Source: an uncultured Lachnospira sp.
GTDB taxonomy: Bacteria; Bacillota; Clostridia; Lachnospirales; Lachnospiraceae
DNA length: 64,000 nt
Reading direction: 5' to 3'
Assembly: GCA_910587485.1 (NCBI GenBank)
Contig: CAJUKN010000001.1
Coordinates: 103,783-167,782, forward strand
A model generated the notes under the pieces. That model was not told the DNA's origin and did not search any database. It saw only the letters and a program-made list of their open reading frames with translations. The position numbers were made by a program, and so were the translations under genes. The first letter of the stretch is position 1, and every line of letters starts with the position of its first letter. This document shows, piece by piece, positions 52,385 through 60,324 of the stretch.

Positions 52385-52688
52385 TAGTAACATTATGAGC
52401 AAGTGGCAAAGCGGCTGTTTTTAAACCTACTTTTTCTGCACCTTTAATATTATCTGCTGTATCGACTGTCAAAAATTTAAAGTCTGCATATTGACTGGGC
52501 ATGATATTGAATTTTTCTTTTATATAGTGAGGTGTGCAAATGATGGTGTTTTTTCTATGATAGTGAAGTACCGATACGGTATTTGTGATTAATTGGAAAA
52601 AGTCACTGTCCAATAATGAGATAATGATTTCTATTTTTTGTCCCAAAGAAAATAGATTACTGCCATCAACAAGTAAAAGACGATTCAT
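52320..52688 (-). pseudogene. Internally deleted 5'-3' exonuclease gene
   Basis: The frame opens MNRLLLVDGSNL, the standard start of PolI-like 5'-3' exonucleases, then jumps to IEIIISLLDSDFFQLI, CTPHYIKEKFN, PSQYADFKFLTVDTADNIKGAEKVGLKTAA, segments normally found some 120 residues further on. The catalytic acidic cluster between them is gone, and after KTAA the sequence diverges into a hydrophobic tail. The gene has lost its centre and its 3' end. It survives as an open frame but cannot be an active nuclease. Confidence 0.75.
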
Positions 52689-52807
52689 AATAAAACTTCT
52701 TTGTTTGGTAAAATGAATATTATTTTAGCATATGCCTTTTAAATTTGTCTATGGTTCTATAGAAAGTATGGAGTTCAAATATTAATAAAGATTATAATGT
52801 AGTGATA

Positions 52808-52906
52808 AAAAAGTCGGTCAACCTCAGTACTATTTTACGTAAAATAAGAAAACCAGTAAAATACGGCAATACACGAGATGGAAAAAAATAGGTTGACCGA
52901 CTTTTT
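52808..52906. repeat. 99-bp segment with perfect 17-bp terminal inverted repeats
   Basis: AAAAAGTCGGTCAACCT (52808-52824) and AGGTTGACCGACTTTTT (52890-52906) are exact inverted repeats. The 65-nt interior contains the palindrome ATTTTACGTAAAAT. It lies 68 bases before the CRISPR array. It could be a bidirectional terminator or a tiny non-autonomous element. Confidence 0.75.
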
Positions 52907-52974
52907 GGAAAAAATTTATTGAAAATGGTAAAAATATGATATATAATGAACCAAGAAATAGCGAAAATGCTGTT

Positions 52975-53136
52975 GTAATACCTATCCTAAGAGGAATTGA
53001 CACCTTCAACATTTTTAACACGCTCTCCATTCTGTTTGTAACGTAATACCTATCCTAAGAGGAATTGACACTTTCCGTATCTTCATAATAAGATACCTCC
53101 TTTGCCTGTAATACCTATCCTAAAAGGAATTAACAC
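52975..53136 (+). CRISPR. Orphan CRISPR mini-array, three repeats and two spacers
   Basis: Repeats of 29 nt at 52975-53003, 53043-53071 and 53108-53136 begin GTAATACCTATCCTAAG and end GGAATTGACAC; the third differs at two positions (TAAAAGG, TTAACAC). Spacers are 39 nt (53004-53042) and 36 nt (53072-53107). A short internal palindrome TCCTAAGAGGA and the ATTGAcAC end recall type I-B/III repeats. Degeneration of the last repeat suggests the leader side is on the left. No cas genes are in the window. Confidence 0.85.
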
Positions 53137-53242
53137 GTTGTTATTCATTTTAAACTGTTATAGGGTGTATGATACAATACCTTACTTAAAAAAATGATAT
53201 TTACTATAAAAGACAACCTATTACCATTTTGGAGGCTTAAAA

Positions 53243-53734
53243 ATGTACATCAAAAAATATTGGGAAAATTATATTGGCGATACCGATGACAGTTTGACAC
53301 TTGTAGCTTATTTGGCAGAAAAACAAAAAGAGGAAATATCATTAAAGGAAATATTTTCTGATTTTGGAGTAGACAAGCTGCAAGGTAATTTTAGAAAACC
53401 AGATATTCCTTTAGTATTTGTGGATTCGCAAGGCTGGGAAAAAGATATTTCTTTTGCGATTGACCTTATTACAGATATTGCTGCTTTATTGTTGGAATGT
53501 AAAGTAAATGGACATGTGAATTTGTTAGAACTTGATGAGGGTATAGAAATAGATACGCCTGCTTATGTTTGTATTACAGCTACCCCAGAAGAGCATAAAC
53601 AAATCAATAAGGTTCTTACAGATTTTATAACAGCACCTCTTGAGTACGATTTAAGCGAGATGATGTCTGAAGAAAATATTACAGAAATGACTGCAATTTG
53701 CGAAGAACTAAGAAAAGAATTGTACAGCAAATAA
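53243..53734 (+). CDS. Hypothetical acidic protein
   Basis: A 163-residue soluble, strongly acidic protein behind GGAGG. It opens MYIKKYWENYIGDTDDSLT and has FAIDLITDIAALLLECKVNG and VCITATPEEHKQINKVLTDF. Size, acidity and context recall polymorphic-toxin immunity proteins, but I cannot name a family. It is followed 29 bases later by a nitroreductase gene and may share its transcript. Confidence 0.7.
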   Translation: MYIKKYWENYIGDTDDSLTLVAYLAEKQKEEISLKEIFSDFGVDKLQGNFRKPDIPLVFVDSQGWEKDISFAIDLITDIAALLLECKVNGHVNLLELDEGIEIDTPAYVCITATPEEHKQINKVLTDFITAPLEYDLSEMMSEENITEMTAICEELRKELYSK

Positions 53735-53763
53735 AGAATATTGAATGATAAAGGAATACGAAA

Positions 53764-54354
53764 ATGTTATCTGCTATAGTAAATAGACGAAGCATACGAA
53801 AATATAAAGATATTTCTGTTGATAGACCAATTATTGAGAAAATTTTGCAGGCGGGCAGTCTTGCACCGTCTTCTAAAAATCGACAGCCATGGACGTTTAT
53901 AGTTGTTATAGGAACAGCAAAGAAAACAATGGTTGAAATAATGAAAAAGGGACTAAAGCGAGAAAAAGAAAAGCCACTTTTGCCAGAAAGCACATCGTAT
54001 CATGGTGGGGCAGCATATACATTACAGATTATGGAACAAGCACCTGTTGTTATTTTTGTTGTAAATTCATTAGGAATTAATATTCATCGTTCATTAAATG
54101 CAGAAGAGCGCATTTATGAAATTTGTAATGCACAATCCATTGGCGCTGCTATGGAAAATATGACATTGACTGCCACAGAGCTTGGATTAGGAAGTCTTTG
54201 GATATGTGATACCTATTTTGCTTATGATGAATTAAATAATTGGTTAAATGTTGATGGAGAGCTTATTGCTGCAATGACAATCGGTTATGCCGATGAAACG
54301 CCTCCTGCAAGACCAAGAAAGAAATTAGAAGATATTGTTTGCTGGCGTGTATAA
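53764..54354 (+). CDS. Nitroreductase family protein
   Basis: A 196-residue flavoprotein. The FMN-binding start RRSIRKYKDISVD, AGSLAPSSKNRQPWTFIVV and the C-terminal LGSLWICDTYFAYDEL, AMTIGYADETPPARPRKKLED are typical of NAD(P)H-dependent nitroreductases. They reduce nitro compounds, quinones or flavins; the natural substrate is not predictable. Length is normal. It lies between the hypothetical gene and the convergent XRE gene. Confidence 0.92.
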   Translation: MLSAIVNRRSIRKYKDISVDRPIIEKILQAGSLAPSSKNRQPWTFIVVIGTAKKTMVEIMKKGLKREKEKPLLPESTSYHGGAAYTLQIMEQAPVVIFVVNSLGINIHRSLNAEERIYEICNAQSIGAAMENMTLTATELGLGSLWICDTYFAYDELNNWLNVDGELIAAMTIGYADETPPARPRKKLEDIVCWRV

Positions 54355-54431
54355 ATGTGTAATAAACTGTTTGATAAAAAGTCAAATGCGTATGCTTAGC
54401 ATAGCACTTGACTTTTGTTTTAAATTTTAAT

Positions 54432-55007
54432 TTAATGAAAAATCCATCCCAATATAAGACAGATAATAAAAGCAATCAATCCACTGCCAAGAGCTTTTAA
54501 GAAATTTTGATAAGGACGTTTTCCTATTTCCTGTTGTTTTTGAAGCTCATCTAATCGTTTTCCTTCCATAAATGCTACAATTTCTTTATAGGTAGAGATA
54601 TTGTTTTCTTTTTTAACTTGTTCGGTTTTATATGCAAAAAATAGAGTTATTCCAAACAATATCCACCATGGGATAATCGCGTAAAAGCCAAGCCAAGATG
54701 AAAGCGGTACAGCTGAAAAAACGCTTGCTATTAATAAAATACCATAGATGGTGCTATAATGATTTAATTTTTTGATTTCACTTTCTTTAATTTCTTCTTT
54801 CATAATTTGAACATCTCCTTTAATTAATCGGTCAAGAGATATGTTGAATAATGAACTGAGTAACAATAAACTATGAATATCGGGATAATTTTTACCTGTT
54901 TCCCAATTAGAAATGCTCTGTCTGCTTACATAAATTTTTTCAGCCAATTCTTCCTGAGAAAGATTCATATCATTTCGATATTTTTTTATCTGTGTACTAA
55001 TTTCCAA
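54432..55007 (-). CDS. XRE-type HTH membrane protein
   Basis: A 191-residue protein. TTG at 55007 is chosen because AAAGGAGG lies nine bases upstream; the ATG at 55028 overlaps that site. Residues 1-60 are a Cro/CI-type HTH (NLSQEELAEKIYVSRQSISNWETGKNYPD). Two helices follow at about 85-105 and 108-128, and a third near the C-terminus (about 170-190). Membrane-bound XRE regulators of this type are frequent in Firmicutes, often controlling nearby transporters in response to envelope signals. Target unknown. Confidence 0.87.
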   Translation of the reverse strand: MEISTQIKKYRNDMNLSQEELAEKIYVSRQSISNWETGKNYPDIHSLLLLSSLFNISLDRLIKGDVQIMKEEIKESEIKKLNHYSTIYGILLIASVFSAVPLSSWLGFYAIIPWWILFGITLFFAYKTEQVKKENNISTYKEIVAFMEGKRLDELQKQQEIGKRPYQNFLKALGSGLIAFIICLILGWIFH

Positions 55008-55304
55008 TATGCTTTTCCTCCTTTCCATTTTTTGTACTCTTGAACCAAAAAAATCATACTATTTGGCGAGTACAAATGCCACCAAAAGTATTTTACTTGA
55101 GTTGATTTATGATGTCAAAAGTGTTTTACAAGAAAGAATAGAAGCGGTGGATATTTTCTTATATGGCAGGTATACCATTATCGGAATATATCCAAAAAAG
55201 GAAAATGTAGTGTATGAAGTATAAATATCTGTAGTAAAGAAATGTTTTATATAGAAAGAAATAATAAAAGAAAAGATATAAACTTATTTATATTAAAAAT
55301 AGTA

Positions 55305-55343
55305 AAAGAGAGCAAATGTGTACACGTCATTTGCTCTCTTTTT
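55305..55343. terminator. Strong hairpin downstream of rpsT
   Basis: AAAGAGAGCAAATG pairs with CATTTGCTCTCTTT around a 9-nt loop. T tracts on both strands allow bidirectional use; on the minus strand it terminates rpsT. Confidence 0.75.
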
Positions 55344-55426
55344 ATATAAGAATGGATTAACTTGTCCATTCATTATTTAACAGAAAAATAATACTTATAA
55401 AGTATATTTCCAGTACTTTATATGGA

Positions 55427-55690
55427 TTAAGCTAATGAATTTACAGCTTTTGTTATACGAGATACTTTTCTTGCGGCTGTGTTCTTGTGGTAGATACCCT
55501 TAGAAGCAGCTTTTGAAATCTCACTGATTGCAGCTGGCAAAGCAGCTTGTGCAGCAGCCTTATCCTTCGCAGCAACGGCAGCGTCCACTTTTTTAATGTA
55601 AGTCTTTACTTTTGATTTAATAGACTTATTTCTATCAGCACGCACTTGACTTGTACGAACTCTTTTTTTAGCAGATTTAATGTTAGCCAA
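55427..55690 (-). CDS. rpsT: 30S ribosomal protein S20
   Basis: An 87-residue basic protein beginning MANIKSAKKRVRTSQ when read from TTG at 55690, seven bases behind GGAGGTGA. The ATG at 55705 overlaps that site and would add five residues absent from S20. The sequence is rich in Lys, Arg and Ala, with the conserved YHKNTAARKVSRI near the end. S20 binds the 5' domain of 16S rRNA. It is monocistronic, as in many Firmicutes, and divergent from gpr. Confidence 0.97.
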   Translation of the reverse strand: MANIKSAKKRVRTSQVRADRNKSIKSKVKTYIKKVDAAVAAKDKAAAQAALPAAISEISKAASKGIYHKNTAARKVSRITKAVNSLA

Positions 55691-55952
55691 ACCTGTCACC
55701 TCCATCTGTGATAATAATGTTGTTTCTCATTAAAGCCGGACACGGACGTTCTAATGGAACATACTAATATATTCTATACTAAATGGGGATTTGTGTCAAT
55801 AAAAATTTTAATATTGATACAAGTTTGTTTGTATTAATATTAGCAATTGTTTAGCTACAATATTTATAAGTTATCAGATAAATAGTTGAATTGCTATATA
55901 ATTATAGATTTAATATTTATAAATAGTATATTATATATCTATTAAGTGAATA

Positions 55953-56076
55953 TTTAACCTCATCAAGAAAGTTCCTCATTTCAATGTCACAGAGACATAA
56001 GTGGTGGTGGGGACTTGCGTAGCGAGCTTAGATGGTCTGAGCAAGTAGCATAGCGGATTGCAAATATTCGCTTTGA
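55953..56076 (+). repeat. 125-bp dispersed repeat, copy 2
   Basis: It begins TTTAACCTCATCAAGAAAG and ends GATTGCAAATATTCGCTTT. Within it CACAGAGACATAAGTGG and neighbouring GTGGGG form part of a hairpin. It lies in the 467-bp rpsT-gpr intergenic region, which otherwise holds no gene. Confidence 0.75.
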
Positions 56077-56172
56077 TTTATAACAGAATATGTATAAATA
56101 TAATGGTTGGTGGAAATGATATAGTTGTCAGAAAAACTGGCTAAAATTCCCAATATAGGAGGTTTATAGTTA

Positions 56173-57009
56173 ATGGTTAGAACAGATTTAGCGGTAGAGT
56201 TAAATGAATCCGTTGATAAAAGTGATTCAAGATACAGAGGTATTATTGTAAGAGAAAAAAAAGATTCTATTAGTGATATTAAGATAACAACATTAGAGAT
56301 TCTTAATGAAGAAGGAGAAAAATTACTTAATAGAAGTGTAGGAACATATGTTACTGTTGAGGCGGAAAGTCTTGTAGACTGCAACGAAGGGTATAGTGAA
56401 AGGCTTATAAAGATATTGGAAGATGAGATTTATCGCCTTGCAAAACCATGTATTGTAGATAATAGACATATTTTAGTGATAGGACTTGGCAATCGTGATG
56501 TGACAGCCGATTCGCTTGGTCCTTGGGCAACCGATAAACTCTTAGTGAACAGACATATTGTACATGATAAATCCATGTGTTTAAAAATGTCTTCTTTAAC
56601 ACCGGGTGTTATGGCACAGACTGGAATGGAAACGGCAGAAATTATTAAAGGAATTGTAAAACAGACACGTCCGGGATTGGTGATTGCGATTGATGCACTT
56701 GCTGCCCGTAGTATTAAGCGTCTTAATTCGACCGTTCAAATTTCAAATCGAGGCATTTCGCCGGGTTCTGGTGTTGGAAATCACAGAGAAGGTATAACAG
56801 CAGAAACGATAGGCGCGCCTGTTTTGGCAATAGGAGTTCCTACAGTTATTGATGCTGCAACGATTATTAGTGATTATTCAGATGGAAAAGAACTTCCAAA
56901 TTATCTTTCTAATATGTATGTTGCGCCAAAAGATGTTGATGCATGTGTTAGTTCTATTGCAGAAATTATAGCAGAATCGTTAAATCGTGTCGTTTACAGT
57001 TATAATTAA
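56173..57009 (+). CDS. gpr: Germination protease (spore SASP-specific endopeptidase)
   Basis: A 278-residue aspartic-type protease that degrades small acid-soluble proteins when spores germinate. The N-terminus VRTDLAVELNES includes the propeptide that is removed during sporulation. Conserved segments are VIGLGNRDVTADSLGPWATD, LTPGVMAQTGMET and VIAIDALAARSIKRLNSTVQ, then ISPGSGVGNHR. TAGGAGG precedes the ATG. It is followed by spoIIP, the usual gpr-spoIIP order, which also proves an endospore former. Confidence 0.96.
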   Translation: MVRTDLAVELNESVDKSDSRYRGIIVREKKDSISDIKITTLEILNEEGEKLLNRSVGTYVTVEAESLVDCNEGYSERLIKILEDEIYRLAKPCIVDNRHILVIGLGNRDVTADSLGPWATDKLLVNRHIVHDKSMCLKMSSLTPGVMAQTGMETAEIIKGIVKQTRPGLVIAIDALAARSIKRLNSTVQISNRGISPGSGVGNHREGITAETIGAPVLAIGVPTVIDAATIISDYSDGKELPNYLSNMYVAPKDVDACVSSIAEIIAESLNRVVYSYN

Positions 57010-57197
57010 AAATCCTGAAGCATATTTTATGTTAGGTTCGTTCTTGCGTGTTTCGTTCTTGCATTGCTGCAAGGCGGATTTTGACATGCAGTTTAAGAAA
57101 TGGCATAAGGATAGATGGATTGAAAAATCAGCAATTTTCTAATCGCAAACTTGTGTCACTTTCATGTTTGCAAGTATTGGAAAGGCATGGTTATAGT

Positions 57198-58442
57198 ATG
57201 AAAAATTATTCAAGGATATCATTTATTGCAGTAGGGGCAGCAGTTATTGGGGTGGTCTGTTTTATTATAACAAAATTAGGCGTTTTGTCTTTACTGATGG
57301 AAGGAATATGTGAGCTGGCAGTCGATATTAAGATGCCAGTTTTTGCATATTATAGCAAAGCAGATACCACAGAGGACAAGAGTATAGGGGAATCTATATT
57401 AGATGAATTGTATCCTGTTGAGGAATATTACAGTATGGCACAGGCTGATAACGACAGAGTGCTAGAAGTGCTTGGTTATCATGTGGATGCAGATAAATAC
57501 AACAGTGAAACAACAGGGATTGTTATTAATGCAACAACAGAAAATGCCACAACTTCTGCAGAGACACAGACAGAGGCAAGCAGTGAGGAACAAACCACCC
57601 CCAATACACCATCTGAACCAAAGGAAGTAATGGATGTTATTTCAAGAGATGTGATAACAGGAAATACGTATGACCGCAATAACTTAAATGATTATAATTA
57701 CTGCAGAAGATTTTATACAGTAACATCTGTGACAAGTTTGACAGAAAGTATTTTTAGACCCGCAGAATTTCTTGATAAAAATTTATCAATCGGTCATAAT
57801 GCAGAAACACCACAAATACTTATTTTTCATACCCATTCACAAGAAGGTTTTGCAAATAGTGTAGAAGGTGACGACTCTACAACAATATTAGGCGTTGGTG
57901 ATTATCTGACAAGTATACTCCAAGATAAATATGGTTACAACGTCATTCATGATAGAAGTATATATGATTATGTAAATGGAAAATTAGATAGAAGTGAAGC
58001 GTATACGTATGCAGAAAATGCTATAGCAAAAATTCTTGAAGAGAATCCTTCGATTGAGGTTGTTATTGATTTACATCGTGATGGTGTGGGGGAAAATACA
58101 CATTTAGTTACAGAGATTGACGGGAAAAAGACCGCAAAAATCATGTTTTTTAATGGACTGAGTTATAGTAATGTAAAAGGAGATATCCAATACCTTTACA
58201 ATCCATTTCGAGATGATAACCTTGCGATGAGTTTACAGATGCATTTGCTTGGTGAAGCATATTATCCGGGTTGGTTAAGAAATATATATATTAATGCGTA
58301 CCGATATTGTTTGCATGAACGAGGAAAGTCTATGCTGATAGAAGCAGGAGCGCAGACAAATACAGTAGAAGAGGTTAAAAATGCTATGGAGCCATTGGCA
58401 GATATTTTGGATAAATTATTAAGAGGAGAAAAGGCGTATTGA
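57198..58442 (+). CDS. spoIIP: Stage II sporulation protein P
   Basis: A 414-residue protein starting MKNYSRISFIA; in-frame codons back to 57048 are open, but lack SpoIIP-like sequence or a good site. A signal-anchor helix (about 8-28) is followed by a Thr/Ser/Glu-rich linker (about 105-150) and the amidase/endopeptidase domain (about 205-412) with ILIFHTHSQEGF, VVIDLHRDGVG and MLIEAGAQTNTVEE. SpoIIP cuts septal peptidoglycan with SpoIID during engulfment. The preceding region has a small CTTGCA/TGCAAG hairpin. Confidence 0.93.
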   Translation: MKNYSRISFIAVGAAVIGVVCFIITKLGVLSLLMEGICELAVDIKMPVFAYYSKADTTEDKSIGESILDELYPVEEYYSMAQADNDRVLEVLGYHVDADKYNSETTGIVINATTENATTSAETQTEASSEEQTTPNTPSEPKEVMDVISRDVITGNTYDRNNLNDYNYCRRFYTVTSVTSLTESIFRPAEFLDKNLSIGHNAETPQILIFHTHSQEGFANSVEGDDSTTILGVGDYLTSILQDKYGYNVIHDRSIYDYVNGKLDRSEAYTYAENAIAKILEENPSIEVVIDLHRDGVGENTHLVTEIDGKKTAKIMFFNGLSYSNVKGDIQYLYNPFRDDNLAMSLQMHLLGEAYYPGWLRNIYINAYRYCLHERGKSMLIEAGAQTNTVEEVKNAMEPLADILDKLLRGEKAY

Positions 58443-58489
58443 AATATGGAAAATAGTGGAATATAATATATAAATATAAATTTTGTTTT

Positions 58490-58520
58490 TTTGCGTAAAA
58501 GTAGCGCAGAAATTAATTTC
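58490..58520 (+). repeat. Isolated tail of the repeated leader
   Basis: TTGCGTAAAAGTAGCGCAGAAAT matches the 3' half of the leader family but is followed by TAATTTC, so there is no Shine-Dalgarno or start codon. It sits 50 bases after spoIIP and just before a complete leader copy, and looks like a broken duplicate. Confidence 0.5.
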
Positions 58521-58534
58521 TATATAAAGGATTC

Positions 58535-58632
58535 GTGTGAAAAATAAATTTTTCACACCGCAATTTGTGTCTGCGCGTTGCTTGACACAAACTTGCTTAT
58601 ACACAAAAAGCAACGCAGAAATGGGGATTTTT
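58535..58632 (+). promoter_or_regulatory. Repeated pseudoknot-like leader before pepD (best copy)
   Basis: A first hairpin, GTGTGAAAAA/TTTTTCACAC (58535-58558), is followed by the stem TTTGTGTC (58564-58571) and GACACAAA (58584-58591) around loop TGCGCGTTGCTT. The last nine loop bases, GCGTTGCTT, pair perfectly with AAGCAACGC (58608-58616). The shared tail AGAAATGGGGATT supplies the ribosome site for pepD. Confidence 0.8.
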
Positions 58633-60081
58633 ATGGATTATATAACAAAGGATTTGCAGCCGTTTGAGGTGTTCCAGTATTTTGAAGAATTGTGCCAAAT
58701 TCCGCATGGCTCTGGTAATGTAAAGGAAATTAGCGATTATTGTGTACAATTTGCCAAGACACATCATTTAAAGTACAAACAAGATGAAAGTTACAATGTA
58801 ATTATATGGAAGCCTGCCACCAAAGGCTATGAGGACAAGCAGACCATTATTTTGCAGGGGCATTTGGATATGGTGGCTGTTAAGACGGCGGATTGCAACA
58901 AAGATATGAAAACCGAAGGACTTGATTTGGTGGTAGAAGGGGATTATCTGTATGCTAAAAATACATCATTGGGTGCTGATGATGGAATTGCTGTTGCATA
59001 CAGTCTTGCTATTTTAGCATCCGATTCAATTGAACATCCTGCCCTTGAGGTGATTTTTACAGTTGATGAAGAAATTGGAATGCTTGGTGCTACAGCAATA
59101 GATTTGTCTGATATTAAGGGAAGAGTGATGCTGAATATTGATTCCGAAGAGGAAGGCTATTTGTTGGCAGGGTGTGCAGGGGGTGCAACCGTCAAATGTA
59201 AGTTAAAAAAAGAATATAGTGATTTTACAGGAATCCATTTTGATATTACAATATGTGGGGCAGCAGGCGGACATTCAGGAGTAGAGATTGACAAGCAGAG
59301 AGCAAATACAAATGTATTAATGGGACGTCTTCTTGATGTGTTGATTAGTCGTTTTGAAATGAAAATAAAAAGTATTTGCGGTGGAGAAAAGGACAATGCA
59401 ATAGCAACATTTTCAACAGCACAATTAGCAGCATTAGAGCGTGACAGACAAAAGATTGAAGCGGTGATTGAAAGTGAATTAAAAGCATATCAAAATGAAT
59501 ATGCAGTGACAGACCCTCAATTAAATATTAAAGTTGAGTGGAAGGAAAATGCAAAATCAAGTTGTATGACGGATGTATGTGGTGAAAAAATAGTTCTCTT
59601 ATTAAATATGCTGCCTAATGGTGTTGTAAAAATGAGCAATGACATTAAAGGATTGGTACAGACATCATTAAATCTTGGTACTATAAAAGATAATGAGGAT
59701 TGTATTGAATTGTGTTACTTGATAAGAAGTGCTTTGGAAAGTGAAAAAAATTATTTAATAAGAAAGCTTACATTATTAACAGAGTATATTGACGACATAT
59801 GCTTAATAGAAAACCAATATCCTGCATGGGAATTTATAAGAGAATCTCCATTACGCGAAAAAATGGAAACATTATATGAAAAAATATATGGTAAAAAAGC
59901 CATTGTTCAAACCATTCATGCAGGATTAGAGTGTGGAATTATTGCAGACAAGCTACAAGGACTTGATTGTATATCCTTTGGTCCAGACATTCAATATATT
60001 CATACCACAAGAGAAAAATTAAGCATATCTTCTACAAAACGAGTATGGGAATATTTGATTGCTTTGTTAAAAGAATTTTGA
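58633..60081 (+). CDS. pepD: Aminoacyl-histidine dipeptidase (M20 family)
   Basis: A 482-residue metallopeptidase starting MDYITKDLQPFEV; earlier in-frame starts read through the leader. It hydrolyses Xaa-His and other dipeptides in the cytosol. The M20 metal site shows ILQGHLDMVAV, LGADDGIAVAYSLA, FTVDEEIGMLGA and, near the end, IHAGLECGIIAD. The dimerisation domain starts near ICGAAGGHSGVEI. Length matches PepD. A perfect 15-17 bp terminator follows. Confidence 0.95.
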   Translation: MDYITKDLQPFEVFQYFEELCQIPHGSGNVKEISDYCVQFAKTHHLKYKQDESYNVIIWKPATKGYEDKQTIILQGHLDMVAVKTADCNKDMKTEGLDLVVEGDYLYAKNTSLGADDGIAVAYSLAILASDSIEHPALEVIFTVDEEIGMLGATAIDLSDIKGRVMLNIDSEEEGYLLAGCAGGATVKCKLKKEYSDFTGIHFDITICGAAGGHSGVEIDKQRANTNVLMGRLLDVLISRFEMKIKSICGGEKDNAIATFSTAQLAALERDRQKIEAVIESELKAYQNEYAVTDPQLNIKVEWKENAKSSCMTDVCGEKIVLLLNMLPNGVVKMSNDIKGLVQTSLNLGTIKDNEDCIELCYLIRSALESEKNYLIRKLTLLTEYIDDICLIENQYPAWEFIRESPLREKMETLYEKIYGKKAIVQTIHAGLECGIIADKLQGLDCISFGPDIQYIHTTREKLSISSTKRVWEYLIALLKEF

Positions 60082-60117
60082 TAAAAAGGATTTTTATTAA
60101 AAAAAGGCATTAATTTT

Positions 60118-60167
60118 AAAAAGTTGATATATAAGGTTGTTTGAAAACATTATATATCAACTTTTTT
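60118..60167. terminator. Terminator after pepD
   Basis: AAAAAGTTGATATATAA and TTATATATCAACTTTTT form a perfect stem around a 15-nt loop, ending in T6. Confidence 0.85.
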
Positions 60168-60259
60168 ATGTCCTATATTACTATTTGCATGATAAGGTTA
60201 AAATAATTTTTATAACTGTCTTGTCATCTGTAAAGTTTTATGGTATACTTTCAAAAATC

Positions 60260-60324
60260 AAGCTTATGTCTGTGCTGCTGCATAAGCTTAAAGTATGCAA
60301 AAGCAGTGCAGAAATGAGGAAAAT
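60260..60324 (+). promoter_or_regulatory. Repeated pseudoknot-like leader before nadA
   Basis: AAGCTTATG (60260-60268) and CATAAGCTT (60281-60289) make a perfect stem whose sequence is unrelated to the other copies. The loop is again 12 nt, TCTGTGCTGCTG. Its first 11 bases pair, with two wobbles, to AGCAGTGCAGA (60302-60312), followed by AATGAGG, the ribosome site. Confidence 0.8.

Noticed and set aside
52830..53030. 66-codon minus-strand ORF across the first CRISPR repeat and spacer
   Set aside because: It runs through the inverted-repeat element and array, has no ribosome binding site and is explained by the spacer having come from a coding sequence.
55009..55224. 71-codon plus-strand ORF next to the XRE gene, with a faint nucleotidyltransferase-like stretch
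   Set aside because: Its start lies in the promoter and ribosome-site region of the divergent XRE gene, there is no ribosome site, and the similarity (VLQERIEAVDIFLYG) is too short to support a gene.
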